Shown here piece after piece: positions 1-8,470 of a DNA stretch of 39,105 nt. Source of the stretch: Thiotrichaceae bacterium (GTDB taxonomy: Bacteria; Pseudomonadota; Gammaproteobacteria; Beggiatoales; Beggiatoaceae); contig JAOZSV010000013.1 of the NCBI GenBank assembly GCA_029939505.1, positions 1 through 39,105 of the forward strand. Reading direction: 5' to 3'. Within the stretch, counting starts at the first letter, position 1. Each line of letters starts with the position of its first letter. The notes beneath the pieces were generated by a model that saw nothing but the letters and a program-made list of their open reading frames with translations, was not told the DNA's origin and did no database searches. Both the position numbers and the translations under genes were made by a program.

Positions 1-2
1 CC

Positions 3-2774
3 GATTCTCAGGGCAATAATGACAATCAGATTGCAGTGTCATTAAAAGAAGGTGAAACCAGTACAGGGAATGATTTCCTTGATACGCCTCTGTTGAGTAC
101 GATCTCTGGTCAAGTTCGCTTGGATAGCGATGCTGATGGCGATTTGGGTGATGACGAGACAGGTATTAATAGGGTTTCTCTCACTCTATACCGTGATTCT
201 GATGGTGATGGAAAACCTGATGGTGAACCTGTTGCTGTGACCACAACTGATGAAAATGGAAATTACTCCTTTGGTGATTTGCCAGCGGGTGATTATCTCA
301 TTATAGAAACGAATCCCGCAGGTTATGAGAGTACCGCCGATTCTCAGGGCGATAATGATAATCAGATTGCGGTGTCATTGAAAGAAGGTGAGAGCAGTAC
401 AGGTAATGATTTCCTTGATACTGCCCCATTGAGTGCGATTTCTGGTCAAGTTCGTTTAGATAGCGATGGTGATGGCGATTTGGGTGATGACGATACGGGT
501 ATTAATAAGGTTTCTCTCGCCCTGTATCGTGATTCTGATGGTGATGGAAAACCTGATGGTGAACCTGTCGCTGTGACCACAACTGATGAAAATGGAAATT
601 ACTCCTTTGGTGATTTGCCAGCAGGTGATTACCTCATTATAGAAACGAATCCCGCAGGTTATGAGAGTACCGCCGATTCTCAGGGCAATAACGATAATCA
701 GATTGCAGTGTCATTGAAAGAAGGTAAGAGCAGTACAGGTAATGATTTCCTTGATACAACTCCGTTGAGTACGATATCTGGTCAAGTTCGCTTGGATACC
801 GATGGTGATGGCGATTTGGGTGATGACGATACGGGTATTAATAAGGTTTCTCTCGCCCTATACCGTGATTCTGATGGTGACGGAAAACCTGATGGTGAAC
901 CTGTCGCTGTGACCACAACTGATGAAAATGGAAATTACTCCTTTGGTGATTTGCCAGCGGGTGATTATCTCATTATAGAAACGAATCCCGCAGGTTATGA
1001 GAGTACCGCCGATTCTCAGGGCGATAATGATAATCAGATTGCGGTGTCATTGAAAGAAGGTGAGAGTAGTACAGGTAATGATTTCCTTGATACAACTCCG
1101 TTGAGTACGATATCTGGTCAAGTTCGCTTGGATACCGATGGTGATGGCGATTTGGGTGATGACGATACGGGTATTAATGAAGTTTCTCTCACTCTATACC
1201 GTGATTCTGATGGTGATGGAAAACCTGATGGTGAACCTGTTGCTGTGACCACAACTGATGAAAATGGAAATTACTCCTTTGGTGATTTGCCAGCGGGTGA
1301 TTATCTCATTATAGAAACGAATCCCGCAGGTTATGAGAGTACCGCCGATTCTCAGGGCGATAATGATAATCAGATTGCGGTGTCATTGAAAGAAGGTGAA
1401 ACCAGTACAGGTAATGATTTCCTTGAGACGACGCAGCCTGTACCTCAGCCCGTGCCACAGCAGCCTGTACCAGTACCGCAACCTGCGATTTCTGGTCAAG
1501 TTCGCTTGGATATCGATGCTGATGGCGATTTGGGTGATGATGAAAGTGGTATCAGTAATGTCATTGTTGAACTATGGAGCGATCCTAATGGTGACGGAGA
1601 CGCATCAGATGGTACTCTGTTGAACAGTGTGACAACAGATAATCAGGGCAACTACAGCTTTAATCACTTGCCTTCTGGTCATTATGTGCTAAAAGAAAAC
1701 AATCCAGCGGATCATAGTAGTACCACAGACAGCGACGGTAGCAATAATGATCAAATAGCTGTCACGCTGACAACAAATGATAGTCATAGCGCGAGTAATG
1801 ACTTTCTGGATGCGCCGCTTCCCCTCAATCAAAAGCCAACGGCTAACGATGATAGTTATTTTGTCAATCAAAACAGTACGTTAACGATAGTTACTTCCAA
1901 CGGTATTTTAGTTGATGGCTCAGATAATACGGGAGGAGACACTGATCCTGAAGGAAACATCTTAACCAGCACATTAATAACCACCACAGAACATGGTTCG
2001 GTGAAGCTGGAAACAGATGGTACTTTCACCTACAAACCCGAACCAGAATTTACGGGAATAGACACCTTCACTTATCAAATCAGTGATGGGAATGGTGGGA
2101 CAGATACTGCAATAGTAACTATAACAGTAAACCCACAACCTGAGCCACAACCCGTACTTGGACGGCTAGTTCCGGTAGACGCTTTGGGGCAAGATCAAGC
2201 GAAACATGATAAATTGCCTTCATCAATAAGACAAGGCTACATAGAAAGCTCAGAGCATTATCAGACTGGTGTCTGGAACTTATCACGGGATGATGTTTCA
2301 ATTGATTCGCGACTAGTGAGAGTGTTGAATTTTGGTAGTGCGACAGACATGCCCGTTAATCAGTATGTCCACTTTTCTGTCAACGATTGGATGCCGCTCA
2401 TTTACAGGCAATATGGCAATGGCGAGATGGGTGAATCGGTACGTTATGGTACGTTTATACCGATGGAACGGATGATACATAGTCTCATGTGGCAATCGGA
2501 TTACTGGCAGTTAAATGGTGGTGAAGCATTAATAATGGACTTCAGCTTTGTGAAGTCAATTGACCATTTCTGGCGTTTTCAAGACTATCAAAGCGCAAAT
2601 GATAATAACCTTGATCAAATGGATTGTGGTGATAAAGGGGTAGAATCTTGTCTTCCCAGCACATTTGGTGAAGAATTAGCGCAAGCTGATCCGTTTGAAA
2701 TGGAACGGGATATGCTGTTAAGTCAATTAGCTGACTTGTTAGAAGAGCCAATTCTGGAAGAAGAAGCCGCATAA
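3..2774 (+). CDS. SdrD B-like repeat / cadherin-like surface or secreted protein, 5' partial
   Basis: The frame is open from the first bases of the window, so the true start and any signal peptide lie upstream; the GTG at position 36 sits inside a repeat and is not a credible start. Four near-identical 112-residue units start at 102, 438, 774 and 1110. Each has an ISGQVRLD opening, Asp/Gly-rich DSDGDGKPDGE calcium-type loops and a YSFGDLPAGDYLI core, as in SdrD B-like (Cna-B-type) domains. A Pro-Val-Gln linker (about 1434-1487) leads to a fifth, divergent unit (1488 to about 1815). A cadherin-like/tandem-95 domain follows (about 1836-2135: TANDDSY, FTYKPEPEFTGIDTFTY, DGNGGTD). The last 200 residues form a unique domain I do not recognise, with no LPXTG or membrane anchor. 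The TolC-like gene 176 nt downstream suggests type I export, which is an inference. Role: probably an adhesin or matrix protein. Confidence 0.85.
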   Translation, partial: DSQGNNDNQIAVSLKEGETSTGNDFLDTPLLSTISGQVRLDSDADGDLGDDETGINRVSLTLYRDSDGDGKPDGEPVAVTTTDENGNYSFGDLPAGDYLIIETNPAGYESTADSQGDNDNQIAVSLKEGESSTGNDFLDTAPLSAISGQVRLDSDGDGDLGDDDTGINKVSLALYRDSDGDGKPDGEPVAVTTTDENGNYSFGDLPAGDYLIIETNPAGYESTADSQGNNDNQIAVSLKEGKSSTGNDFLDTTPLSTISGQVRLDTDGDGDLGDDDTGINKVSLALYRDSDGDGKPDGEPVAVTTTDENGNYSFGDLPAGDYLIIETNPAGYESTADSQGDNDNQIAVSLKEGESSTGNDFLDTTPLSTISGQVRLDTDGDGDLGDDDTGINEVSLTLYRDSDGDGKPDGEPVAVTTTDENGNYSFGDLPAGDYLIIETNPAGYESTADSQGDNDNQIAVSLKEGETSTGNDFLETTQPVPQPVPQQPVPVPQPAISGQVRLDIDADGDLGDDESGISNVIVELWSDPNGDGDASDGTLLNSVTTDNQGNYSFNHLPSGHYVLKENNPADHSSTTDSDGSNNDQIAVTLTTNDSHSASNDFLDAPLPLNQKPTANDDSYFVNQNSTLTIVTSNGILVDGSDNTGGDTDPEGNILTSTLITTTEHGSVKLETDGTFTYKPEPEFTGIDTFTYQISDGNGGTDTAIVTITVNPQPEPQPVLGRLVPVDALGQDQAKHDKLPSSIRQGYIESSEHYQTGVWNLSRDDVSIDSRLVRVLNFGSATDMPVNQYVHFSVNDWMPLIYRQYGNGEMGESVRYGTFIPMERMIHSLMWQSDYWQLNGGEALIMDFSFVKSIDHFWRFQDYQSANDNNLDQMDCGDKGVESCLPSTFGEELAQADPFEMERDMLLSQLADLLEEPILEEEAA
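102..1445 (+). repeat. Four in-frame 336-bp tandem repeats inside the surface protein gene
   Basis: ISGQ codons recur at 102, 438, 774 and 1110, exactly 336 bp apart. The units are nearly identical at DNA level, including synonymous positions, which points to recent duplication or ongoing homogenisation. The next ISGQ (1488) is displaced by an extra 42 bp of Pro/Gln linker and its unit is clearly diverged. Copy number here may vary between cells or be collapsed in assembly. Confidence 0.9.
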
Positions 2775-2788
2775 TTGCTTTGTGGTTC

Positions 2789-2915
2789 AGGAGTTCAACG
2801 CTTTAGCTTTGGACAGGAGTTCAACGCTTTAGCTTTGGAGCAGTGATATTAAATCGCCAAAGCTGAAGCGTTGGACTCCAAAACGTGTCAAAGCTGAAGC
2901 GTTGGACTCCAAAAC
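2789..2915. repeat. Cluster of AACGCTTTAGCTTTGG-type repeats, two in each orientation
   Basis: Two direct units (about 2789-2812 and 2815-2838) read GGAGTTCAACGCTTTAGC followed by TTTGGA. Two inverted units follow (about 2857-2883 and 2889-2915), reading AAAGCTGAAGCGTTGGACTC. The block can fold into a large stem-loop between the surface-protein gene and the TolC-like gene. The same unit recurs at about ten other intergenic sites in the window. Confidence 0.85.
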
Positions 2916-2950
2916 ATGAACCTGTTAGTTAATATTAAAAGAGATTAATA

Positions 2951-4507
2951 ATGAAATATAAACAATTCCTTCTGCTGTTATTGCTAGGTGTTTTTATCAG
3001 TGGATGTACCACTGTTAAAGTGACCCAATTCTCAAAAAAGGAAATCCAAAAACGGATCGACCATGATTTGGTGAACATGTTTGAGGCGCAAGAGCCTATC
3101 ACAAAACCCGTCACATTAGAAGAGGCGATAGCACGCGCCTTAAAGTACAATCTTGATCATCGCGTCAAACTGATGGAAATTGCGGTGGCACAACGCATTC
3201 ATGAGGTGACAAACTTTAATATGTTGCCAATGTTGGCTTTGGATGCCGGTTATAATGAACGCTCAAATGAATATGGCGGGAGCAGTCAGTCTTTGTTGAC
3301 GGGAAGAGAAAGCTTAGAACCTTCTACTTCGCAAGAACGTCGGTACCATACTATAGGACTCAATCTGGTATGGAATGTATTGGATTTCGGTATTAGCCAC
3401 GTTTCCGCCGAACAAAAGGGCAACCAAGTGATGATAGCGAAAGAGCGGCGGCGTAGAGTGGTTCAAAACATTACCAGAGATATATATGATGCTTATTGGC
3501 GAGCAGTCGCCGCACAGCGTTTACTCCAGCCAGTCGCCAATTTGTTGAAAGAAGCACAATCTGCACGAAAGCGTTCTCATATTTTAGAACAGCAGGGCTT
3601 ACAAAACCCTGAAATCGCATTGAATTATCAAAAAAGGTTATTAGAAACTGTGCGACAACTCCTCAAGTTACAAGAGGAACTGACCTTAGCCAAAGATCAA
3701 TTAGCAGCGTTAATAAATATACGCCCTGGTAGTCATTATGAACTCGTTCTTCCAAAAGCGGATCAAATTCCTCAATTACGCTTATCTTTAAAGGAATTAG
3801 AATCGCTTGCATTATTGAATCAGCCTGAATTACGGGAAGAGGATTATATCAAGCGTGTTGATCAATTAGAAGTGAAAAAGAGATTTCTGCGAATGTTCCC
3901 AGGGTTAGAATTGTCACTCGGAACAGAAAGGAGCAGTAACAAGTTCCTCTTTAATAAAAACTGGCAAAATCTTGGTTTACGTGTCACATGGAATTTGTTA
4001 AATGTGTTTACAGGGGGACCTGCTGCAAAAAAAGAGGCAGAATCTCATGTCGTCTTATCTGATCATAGACGCATGGCATTAACAATGGCTGTTCTTACCC
4101 AAGTCTGGATTTCGTATCAGCGTTATCAGTTAGCACTGGAAGATTTTAAACTGGCAAAAGATTTAGATTCGGTTAATCACAAGTTAAAAACGCTGACAAG
4201 TAATGCCTTGAAAGCGAAAGTGCGTAATGAATTGGATGTCATTTTTATGCAGACTCAAGCATTGATGTCGCGCATTAATAAAGAAATTTCTTATGCGGAA
4301 TTGCAATCGGGCGTTGCAGATATTTATCATGCAGTGGGCATTGATCCACTACCAGAAACGCTCACAGCCCATGAGATACTCACCTTTGAAGAGACAAAAA
4401 AATATATGGATCCTCCGGATAATCCCAGACTAATAGAAGGGTTATCTGAATTGGTAAGAGAATTGTCTGCTTTTACGAGAGAAGTGGGTGCGGGTGGTGT
4501 CAGATAG
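2951..4507 (+). CDS. TolC-family outer-membrane efflux/secretion lipoprotein
   Basis: The 518-residue protein starts with a lipoprotein signal: Lys-rich start, LLLLLLGVF, and an ISGC lipobox with Cys19. The body has the two-fold arrangement of outer-membrane efflux proteins: EEAIARALKYNLDHRVKLMEIAVAQ near residue 57, long amphipathic helices with Gln/Glu/Leu heptads, an ALNYQKRLLETVRQLLKL stretch in mid-protein, and a second helical half with NLGLRVTWNLLNVF. This class forms the trimeric channel of type I secretion and RND efflux. No membrane-fusion or ABC partner is in the window. Its position after the repeat-rich surface protein suggests that it exports that protein (inference). The residue-19 cysteine implies lipid anchoring, as in CusC/OprM rather than E. 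coli TolC. Confidence 0.8.
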   Translation: MKYKQFLLLLLLGVFISGCTTVKVTQFSKKEIQKRIDHDLVNMFEAQEPITKPVTLEEAIARALKYNLDHRVKLMEIAVAQRIHEVTNFNMLPMLALDAGYNERSNEYGGSSQSLLTGRESLEPSTSQERRYHTIGLNLVWNVLDFGISHVSAEQKGNQVMIAKERRRRVVQNITRDIYDAYWRAVAAQRLLQPVANLLKEAQSARKRSHILEQQGLQNPEIALNYQKRLLETVRQLLKLQEELTLAKDQLAALINIRPGSHYELVLPKADQIPQLRLSLKELESLALLNQPELREEDYIKRVDQLEVKKRFLRMFPGLELSLGTERSSNKFLFNKNWQNLGLRVTWNLLNVFTGGPAAKKEAESHVVLSDHRRMALTMAVLTQVWISYQRYQLALEDFKLAKDLDSVNHKLKTLTSNALKAKVRNELDVIFMQTQALMSRINKEISYAELQSGVADIYHAVGIDPLPETLTAHEILTFEETKKYMDPPDNPRLIEGLSELVRELSAFTREVGAGGVR

Positions 4508-4680
4508 ATGATATGTCAAATCTGATTTAAAAGCTCATAAATTAATGAAAACTCACTTGATTTTTCTAAAAATTCAAAAATTCTGATTCAAACAATAAAA
4601 AAATGTCTTGTACAAAGATGATTTTCAGGAGAAATCCACTTTTTTAAACTCATAAACTCGGTGAGTTTTATCAAAACAAC

Positions 4681-4850
4681 TCTTTGTACAGGACAATTTT
4701 TTTATCATTTCTGAGTAGGGTGGGTAGAGCGAACGCTCCACCCACAATTTTTGGTTTCCACTTCGTTCCTACCCACCCTACATTTTACGGATCAAATAAA
4801 CATAAAATACGGAAAATCAATGAATTATATAAAATTGTCCTGTACAGAGA
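4681..4850. mobile_element. MITE-like element with 20-bp terminal inverted repeats (TTTGTACAGGACAATTTT)
   Basis: Positions 4681-4700 and 4831-4850 are inverted repeats matching at 19 of 20 positions. The interior holds a second inverted pair built on GTAGGGTGGGTAG and CTACCCACCCTAC (about 4715-4783). No transposase is encoded; the short open frame across it is an artefact. A related TTGTACAAAGA word lies just upstream near 4605, and TCTTTGTACAG recurs near 20703. Confidence 0.65.
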
Positions 4851-4883
4851 AGGAATTAGCATTTTTTTGCCCTGTTTCTAAAA

Positions 4884-5153
4884 CTCGACTATACTGCACG
4901 CGGGCATAACTTAAACTTTTAAGTAGGGTGGGCAAGGTCTTTTTCGTGCAACGGCTTCCTCATTAAAAAAGTTCAGTTTATTCCCGCGTTAAGTATATCA
5001 AGTTTTTGATGTGATTTGGCTTGACGAAAATTGATTTTTGAGGTTTTAAATCTATAAATAATTGATTTTTAAGATAATTTAGTTTCGAGTCTCTTTAAGA
5101 TAAACTAAGATTGCTTATTAAATCAATAACTTATAAAAAACTTGATAGTCGAG
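4884..5153. mobile_element. MITE copy A, TIR CTCGACTATCAAGTTTTT, interrupted by a smaller element
   Basis: The left end CTCGAC...TCAAGTTTTTGATG is split by the insertion at 4892-4995; the right end AAAAACTTGATAGTCGAG is intact and ends at 5153. The interior (GATTTTTAAG..., AAATCAAT..ACTTATAAA) resembles copy B at 17556-17707. The flanking 5-mers TAAAA and TAATA agree at 4 of 5 positions, consistent with a decayed 5-bp target duplication. It ends 27 nt before the mntA start codon. Confidence 0.7.
4892..4995. mobile_element. 104-bp nested element with TA target duplication inserted in MITE copy A
   Basis: The ends are imperfect inverted repeats: TACTGCACGCGGGCATAA on the left and, read in reverse complement, TACTTAACGCGGGAATAA on the right. 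TA flanks both ends (4890-4891 and 4996-4997). Removing the element plus one TA restores CTCGACTATCAAG, exactly the uninterrupted end of the other copies. A TA target is typical of IS630/Tc1-mariner-type transposition. The interior carries GTAGGGTGGGCAAGG and GTGCAACGGC words also seen near 38512. Confidence 0.7.
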
Positions 5154-5180
5154 TAATAAAATGTTATTCTGATTATCCGA

Positions 5181-5579
5181 ATGAAAACCAAAGCGTTAAT
5201 TAAACTCTGTCTAAAAGTGTTTCCTGAGTTACAAGCGATTTATTTATTTGGTTCCTACGATACAGAAAATGAATGGCCTAATAGCGATGTGGACATCGCT
5301 TTATTACTTCCATATCAGTTGACTAATAATTTGTATCTGACAGAACTACATCAACAGCTTGAACAGCTATATCAAAAACCGGTGGATTTGATTAATTTAA
5401 GACAAGTGACGACTGTTTTTAAAAAAGAGATTATCATGGCAGAAAGAAGGGCTTATTGTGCAGATCAATATAAAACAGATGAATTTGAAATGTTAACCTT
5501 ATCTTTTTATCAAAAATTAAATGAAGAACGACAAGAAATTCTACAAGAATTTTTTCTGACTAAAATCGCGTATGAATGA
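5181..5579 (+). CDS. mntA: MntA-type nucleotidyltransferase antitoxin
   Basis: The 132-residue protein has a minimal nucleotidyltransferase fold. The motif is complete as GSX10DXD: Gly24-Ser25, then Asp36-Val-Asp38 in NSDVDIALLL, preceded by AIYLFGSYD. In characterised MntA-HepT (type VII) pairs, MntA adds AMP units to a tyrosine of the HEPN toxin and silences it; this role is assigned by family. The hepT gene overlaps its last 8 nt, so the two are co-translated. The region just upstream is a MITE, so promoter sequences may come from that element. No close chromosomal housekeeping context is seen. Confidence 0.88.
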   Translation: MKTKALIKLCLKVFPELQAIYLFGSYDTENEWPNSDVDIALLLPYQLTNNLYLTELHQQLEQLYQKPVDLINLRQVTTVFKKEIIMAERRAYCADQYKTDEFEMLTLSFYQKLNEERQEILQEFFLTKIAYE

Positions 5580-5982
5580 CATATTAATTAATAAAGTCCA
5601 AAGTATTCAGCGTTGTGTTGCCAGGGCGAGAGAAGAATATCATTTAGCCAATGGTCATTTTAACCAAAATTATAGCCATCAAGACGCGGCCATTTTAAAT
5701 ATGATTCGTGCATCTGAACAATGTATTGACTTAGGCAGTCATATTATTAGAACTTGTAAAATCGGTATTCCTAATGAGAGTAAAGACGTTTTTCGACTTT
5801 TGGCGACAAAACAAATCATCTCTTTACCATTGGCGGATAAATTACAAAAAATGATAGGGTTTCGCAATATGGTAGTGCATGAATATCAACAAATTAATAT
5901 TGATATAGTCATTGCAGTGATTGAAACGGGTTTAGATGATCTTATTGAATTTTGTGATATTATACTCCGTACTCACGGGTAG
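5572..5982 (+). CDS. hepT: HepT-type HEPN ribonuclease toxin
   Basis: The 136-residue helical protein has the HEPN signature RX4HXY intact: Arg98, His103 and Tyr105 in FRNMVVHEYQ. The N-terminal helix starts NKVQSIQRCVARAREEY, and a middle helix reads MIRASEQCIDLGSHI, as in HepT/DUF86 proteins. HEPN toxins of this family cleave RNA when dimerised; the tyrosine is the AMPylation site used by MntA. It overlaps mntA by 8 nt. All expected active-site residues are present, so the toxin looks functional. Confidence 0.88.
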   Translation: MNDILINKVQSIQRCVARAREEYHLANGHFNQNYSHQDAAILNMIRASEQCIDLGSHIIRTCKIGIPNESKDVFRLLATKQIISLPLADKLQKMIGFRNMVVHEYQQINIDIVIAVIETGLDDLIEFCDIILRTHG

Positions 5983-6012
5983 GGTCACTGCCATTACTTC
6001 CAAATCTAAAGG

Positions 6013-6056
6013 ATTCGAGGTTTTCGTTTTTTTTCAAAAAAACGAAAACCTCGAAT
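6013..6056. repeat. CGAGG-stem hairpin between hepT and glgB
   Basis: Arms of 21 nt (ATTCGAGGTTTTCG plus a T-run, and its reverse complement) are perfectly paired around a 2-nt centre. It belongs to the window-wide CGAGG hairpin family. Lying between convergent hepT and glgB, it could serve as a bidirectional terminator (inference). Confidence 0.8.
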
Positions 6057-6118
6057 GGACTCCAAGGCTTCACTTAATGACATTGGGGCAAAGACATTGC
6101 CCACCTGACATACTCAAA

Positions 6119-8347
6119 TTAACTTTTTTCCACCTCAATTTTTTCGTCAACTTGTTTGAGAATAATACCTGCTAAGGGTGGCAAAGTAATATGCATCGAA
6201 TAGGGACGATCCATCCACGGCTTATTTTCAGCCCTGAGAACGGCGCTACCATTACCCACATTGCCACCTCCATAACATTTCGCATCTGAATTGAGCACTT
6301 CTTTGTAAATACCGGGTTGAGGAACACCAATCCGATAATTATGACGAGGCATAGGCGTGAAATTGAGTGCAATGATTAGCTCATCCTTTGGCGAATTATC
6401 AACCTGATTTTTCGCCTCTTCGACTTCATTCTTACGCAAAAAAACCAATATTGATTGATCCGCATCGTGACAATCAATCCACTCAAAACCATGCCAATCA
6501 AACTCATGTCGATACAACGCTTCTGATTGGTGATAAAACTTATTCAAATCCTTAACCAGCAGTTGTAAAGCCTTATGAAAATCATACTCAAGCACATACC
6601 AATCCAACGTATTGGCACTATTCCACTCAATACCTTGACCAAATTCTGTTCCCATAAAGAGCAACTTCTTGCCCGGATGGGTGAACATATAAGTATAAAG
6701 TAAGCGTAAATTGGCAAAGCGTTGCCACTCATCCCCCGGCATTTTAGTGAGCATAGAACCCTTGCCATGCACCACTTCATCATGTGAAAAGGGCAACAAG
6801 AAATTTTCAGTAAAGGCATATAACATACTGAAAGTGAGCATTTCCTGATGATATTTGCGGTGAATCGTCTCTTTGGACATATAACTCAAGCTGTCATTCA
6901 TCCACCCCATATTCCATTTCAGACTAAAACCCAAACCATCAACATCAGTGGGATGAGTTACTTTAGGCCAAGAAGTCGATTCTTCTGCCATAATCAATAC
7001 GCCCGGATATTCTCCATGGGCTACTGTATTCAGTTCGCGTAAAAAAGCAATCGCATCCAAGTTTTCACGCCCACCGTGTTCGTTAGGAACCCAATCTTCG
7101 CGGGAATAATCCAAATAAAGCATTGAAGCAACCGCATCCACCCGCAAACCATCAAGGTGCATTTCCTCTAACCAATATAAGGCACTGGAAAGTAAGAAGT
7201 TTTTCACCTCATAGCGGCTATAATTATAAATCAGCGTTTTCCAATCTAAATGTTCACCTCTTCTTGGATCCTCATGTTCATAAAGCGGTGTACCATCAAA
7301 ACGCCCTAAACCATGTGCATCTTTCGGAAAATGGGCAGGCACCCAATCTAAAAACACCCCGATATGATGCTGATGACAATAATCCACAAAATAACGGAAA
7401 TCCTCTGGCGTACCATATCGGCTCGTCGGGGCATAATAGCCTGTCGTTTGATAGCCCCAAGAACCATCAAAGGGATGTTCAGTGATAGGCATTAACTCAA
7501 TATGGCTAAAACCCATATCGGTCACATAATCCACCAAACGTTTGGCTAATTCGCGGTAATTGAGAAACTCGCCTTCCGGTCCTCGTTGCCAAGAACCTAA
7601 ATGTACCTCATAAATGGAAACCGGGGCGTGCTGCCAATCCCATACTTTACGTTTTTCCATCCACTCTGTATCATGCCAAACATAAGAGACTTTATCCGTC
7701 ACGATAGAAGCCGTTTTAGGACGTATCTCAAATTGTTGCCCATACGGATCAGATTTGAGAGAAATATCGCCTGTTTCTCTATTACGAATTTCAAACTTAT
7801 ACAAAGTACCAGGGGCAATATCGGGAATGAATAATTCCCAAATACCGTTACTTCCATGAGAACGCATCGGATGTGCGCGTCCATCCCAACTATTAAAATC
7901 ACCCACCACAGAAACACGCGCCGCATTAGGAGCCCACACCGCAAACAATACACCGCATATATCATTGACTTCATGGACATGCGCCCCTAAAAAGCGATAA
8001 CTGTGCCAATGTTTGCCCTCACTGAATAAGTGCATATCAAAGTGAGATAATTGGTGCGGAAAGCAATAAGGATCATGCGTAATATGTTCACGATGCTCTT
8101 GATCACGCCAAATCAAGCGATAGTGATCAGGGATTTTAGCCTTACCCTGCCATTCAAAAATATCCGTTTCCGGTACCCGTCGCATGGGCAAATTGCCTTC
8201 AGCTATAACGACTTCTTCCGCATTAGGAATATAAACACGTACCAAAGTACGCTTATTAACGATATGTTTGCCTAGCACCGAAAACGGATCATGGTGACAA
8301 GCCTCAATTATTTTTTGTCGTTCAGTATCAAGTTTTGGATTTTTCAT
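6119..8347 (-). CDS. glgB: 1,4-alpha-glucan branching enzyme
   Basis: This GH13 enzyme cuts alpha-1,4-glucan and re-attaches the segment by an alpha-1,6 bond during glycogen synthesis in the cytoplasm. The protein is 742 residues, close to the usual 730. An N-terminal GlgB domain and a CBM48 domain (about 115-215: [21 protein letters not shown]) precede the barrel. Visible catalytic residues are the Asp404 nucleophile in [12 protein letters not shown], the Glu455 acid/base in LIMAEEST, and His522-Asp523 in [19 protein letters not shown] and [17 protein letters not shown] are diagnostic of branching enzymes. A C-terminal beta domain closes the protein. No other glycogen genes are in the window. 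It is convergent with the hepT pair. Confidence 0.97.
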   Translation of the reverse strand: MKNPKLDTERQKIIEACHHDPFSVLGKHIVNKRTLVRVYIPNAEEVVIAEGNLPMRRVPETDIFEWQGKAKIPDHYRLIWRDQEHREHITHDPYCFPHQLSHFDMHLFSEGKHWHSYRFLGAHVHEVNDICGVLFAVWAPNAARVSVVGDFNSWDGRAHPMRSHGSNGIWELFIPDIAPGTLYKFEIRNRETGDISLKSDPYGQQFEIRPKTASIVTDKVSYVWHDTEWMEKRKVWDWQHAPVSIYEVHLGSWQRGPEGEFLNYRELAKRLVDYVTDMGFSHIELMPITEHPFDGSWGYQTTGYYAPTSRYGTPEDFRYFVDYCHQHHIGVFLDWVPAHFPKDAHGLGRFDGTPLYEHEDPRRGEHLDWKTLIYNYSRYEVKNFLLSSALYWLEEMHLDGLRVDAVASMLYLDYSREDWVPNEHGGRENLDAIAFLRELNTVAHGEYPGVLIMAEESTSWPKVTHPTDVDGLGFSLKWNMGWMNDSLSYMSKETIHRKYHQEMLTFSMLYAFTENFLLPFSHDEVVHGKGSMLTKMPGDEWQRFANLRLLYTYMFTHPGKKLLFMGTEFGQGIEWNSANTLDWYVLEYDFHKALQLLVKDLNKFYHQSEALYRHEFDWHGFEWIDCHDADQSILVFLRKNEVEEAKNQVDNSPKDELIIALNFTPMPRHNYRIGVPQPGIYKEVLNSDAKCYGGGNVGNGSAVLRAENKPWMDRPYSMHITLPPLAGIILKQVDEKIEVEKS

Positions 8348-8367
8348 TTATGTTTTCTAGTGATTTT

Positions 8368-8462
8368 GAAGTTCAACGCTTCAACTTTGAGCTTTTGGAG
8401 TTCAACGCTTCAGCTTTGAGCCTCTTTTGGAGTTCAACGCTTCAGCTTTGAGCCTCTTTTGG
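8368..8462. repeat. Three tandem copies of the GTTCAACGCTTCAGCTTTGAG repeat
   Basis: Three direct units separated by TTTTGGA fill the gap between the glgB start and the ATPase stop codon. The last unit ends about 9 nt from the ATPase stop codon. Confidence 0.85.
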
Positions 8463-8470
8463 AAAAATAA

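Noticed and set aside
36-38. GTG start of the surface protein
   Set aside because: It falls inside a repeat unit whose upstream half is also open in frame, so the gene is cut by the window edge.
4684-4881. 65-codon open frame
   Set aside because: It spans the inverted ends and hairpin of a MITE and has no ribosome site or recognisable protein.
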